NCBI GenBank assembly: GCA_934446285.1
Contig: CAKSEI010000121.1
Coordinates: 1-5,083 of the forward strand
DNA: 5,083 nucleotides
Direction of reading: 5' to 3'
Source of the DNA: an uncultured Eubacteriales bacterium
Lineage (GTDB): Bacteria > Bacillota > Clostridia > Oscillospirales > CAG-272
Positions 4,630 through 5,083 of this stretch are shown piece by piece. The notes under the pieces were generated by a model. That model ran no database searches, was not told the DNA's origin, and saw only the letters and a list, made by a program, of their open reading frames with translations. Both the position numbers and the translations under genes were made by a program. Within the stretch, counting starts at the first letter, position 1. The number at the start of each line of letters is the position of its first letter.

Positions 4630-5083
4630 TCAGGGCTGCAGATACGCCTCGACGCGGTTTATCGTAAAGCCCTTTGCGGAGAAGTTATCCTCATACTCCG
4701 TGTGGATATTTCCCTCCTCCCACTCGCTTGAGTGCAGGTCATTAGTGATATTTCTCAGATGAAAACCGCTCTCGCGCAACTCCTCAAGGGAGAAATCAAA
4801 GAGGGGTCTGTTATCCGTTTTGAAGAATATCTCTCCGTCGGGGGTAAGTATCTTTTTGTAACTCTCGAGGAAGCTTCTGTAAGTCAAGCGGCGTTTCGCG
4901 TGCCTTGCCTTCGGCCACGGGTCGGAAAAATTCAGATATATTCTCTTAACCGAATGCGGCGCGAACATATCGGCTATGCCCGCGGCGTTTCCTACCGTGA
5001 CACGGGCGTTGTGCACTTCCCTCTCACGCAGCTTTTCCGCAGCGAGCAGCGCCACGTCGAAAACACGCTCAAAGCCAATAAAG
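4630..5083 (-). CDS. trmB: tRNA (guanine(46)-N7)-methyltransferase, 5' end outside window
   Basis: The C-terminal ~150 residues of TrmB (family length about 210-240). The enzyme transfers a methyl group from S-adenosylmethionine to N7 of G46 in the variable loop of tRNA. Motifs visible are FIGFERV at the right edge, the family signature NFSDPWPKARHAKRRLTY, FKTDNRPLFDFS, and TEYEDNFSAKGFTINR near the end. The frame stays open to the right edge, so the GTG at 5053-5055 is an internal codon, not the start. The SAM-binding GxGxG loop lies beyond the window. The stop (4630-4632) is about 108 bp before the flavodiiron ATG, in the same direction. Nothing suggests damage. Confidence 0.95.
   Translation of the reverse strand, partial: FIGFERVFDVALLAAEKLREREVHNARVTVGNAAGIADMFAPHSVKRIYLNFSDPWPKARHAKRRLTYRSFLESYKKILTPDGEIFFKTDNRPLFDFSLEELRESGFHLRNITNDLHSSEWEEGNIHTEYEDNFSAKGFTINRVEAYLQP

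Noticed and set aside
5053..5055. GTG as the start of trmB
   Set aside because: TrmB similarity (FIGFERVFD) continues upstream in frame to the right edge, so this Val codon is internal.
1..5083. CRISPR array, tRNA or rRNA genes
   Set aside because: No regularly spaced direct repeats, no cloverleaf-like segment with GGTTCRANNCC, and no rRNA motifs were seen.

Overview
The window looks like chromosomal DNA from an anaerobic, spore-lineage Firmicute (Clostridia, probably a gut Ruminococcaceae/Oscillospirales-type bacterium). This inference rests on a flavodiiron protein, a SpoVT/AbrB-type regulator fragment, Hpt/receiver phosphorelay pieces, an IS200/IS605-type transposase, strong GGAGG-type ribosome sites and A+T-rich sigma-A-like promoters. 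No species can be named from sequence alone.

The window has two parts. The right third (about 3300-5083) is ordinary and well preserved, all on the minus strand: the 3' two thirds of trmB (tRNA m7G46 methyltransferase, entering from the right edge), a promoter, a complete A-type flavodiiron protein with all six metal ligands, and a hairpin terminator.

The left two thirds (1-3180) is a gene graveyard, a run of gene fragments. From left to right: the first 46 codons of a McrB-like AAA ATPase gene (minus, leaving the window); a hybrid reading frame joining the front of a GNAT acetyltransferase to what looks like the last ~72 residues of a type I restriction HsdR subunit (minus), behind a near-consensus promoter and with a one-base homopolymer frameshift near its start; a C-terminal scrap of a response-regulator receiver domain overlapping an apparently intact 119-residue Hpt protein (plus); an IS200-type tnpA remnant cut off at its HUH motif (minus); a 57-codon AbrB/SpoVT-like gene (minus); a MarR-type regulator truncated after its helix-turn-helix start, still with its promoter and a perfect 12-bp palindromic operator candidate (plus); and, fused to it, a multiply broken ABC exporter gene (two one-base losses, two stop codons and a Gly-to-Asp change in Walker A).

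Likely working units are the FDP (O2/NO detoxification), TrmB, the Hpt protein, possibly the AbrB-like peptide, and the McrB-like gene if it is complete outside the window. I do not see a convincing new biological system. The most interesting points are the promoter-driven GNAT/HsdR hybrid frame directly upstream of an McrB-like gene (a remodelled defence locus), and the repeated pattern of gene fragments joined by deletions. Assembly error is a live alternative for both.
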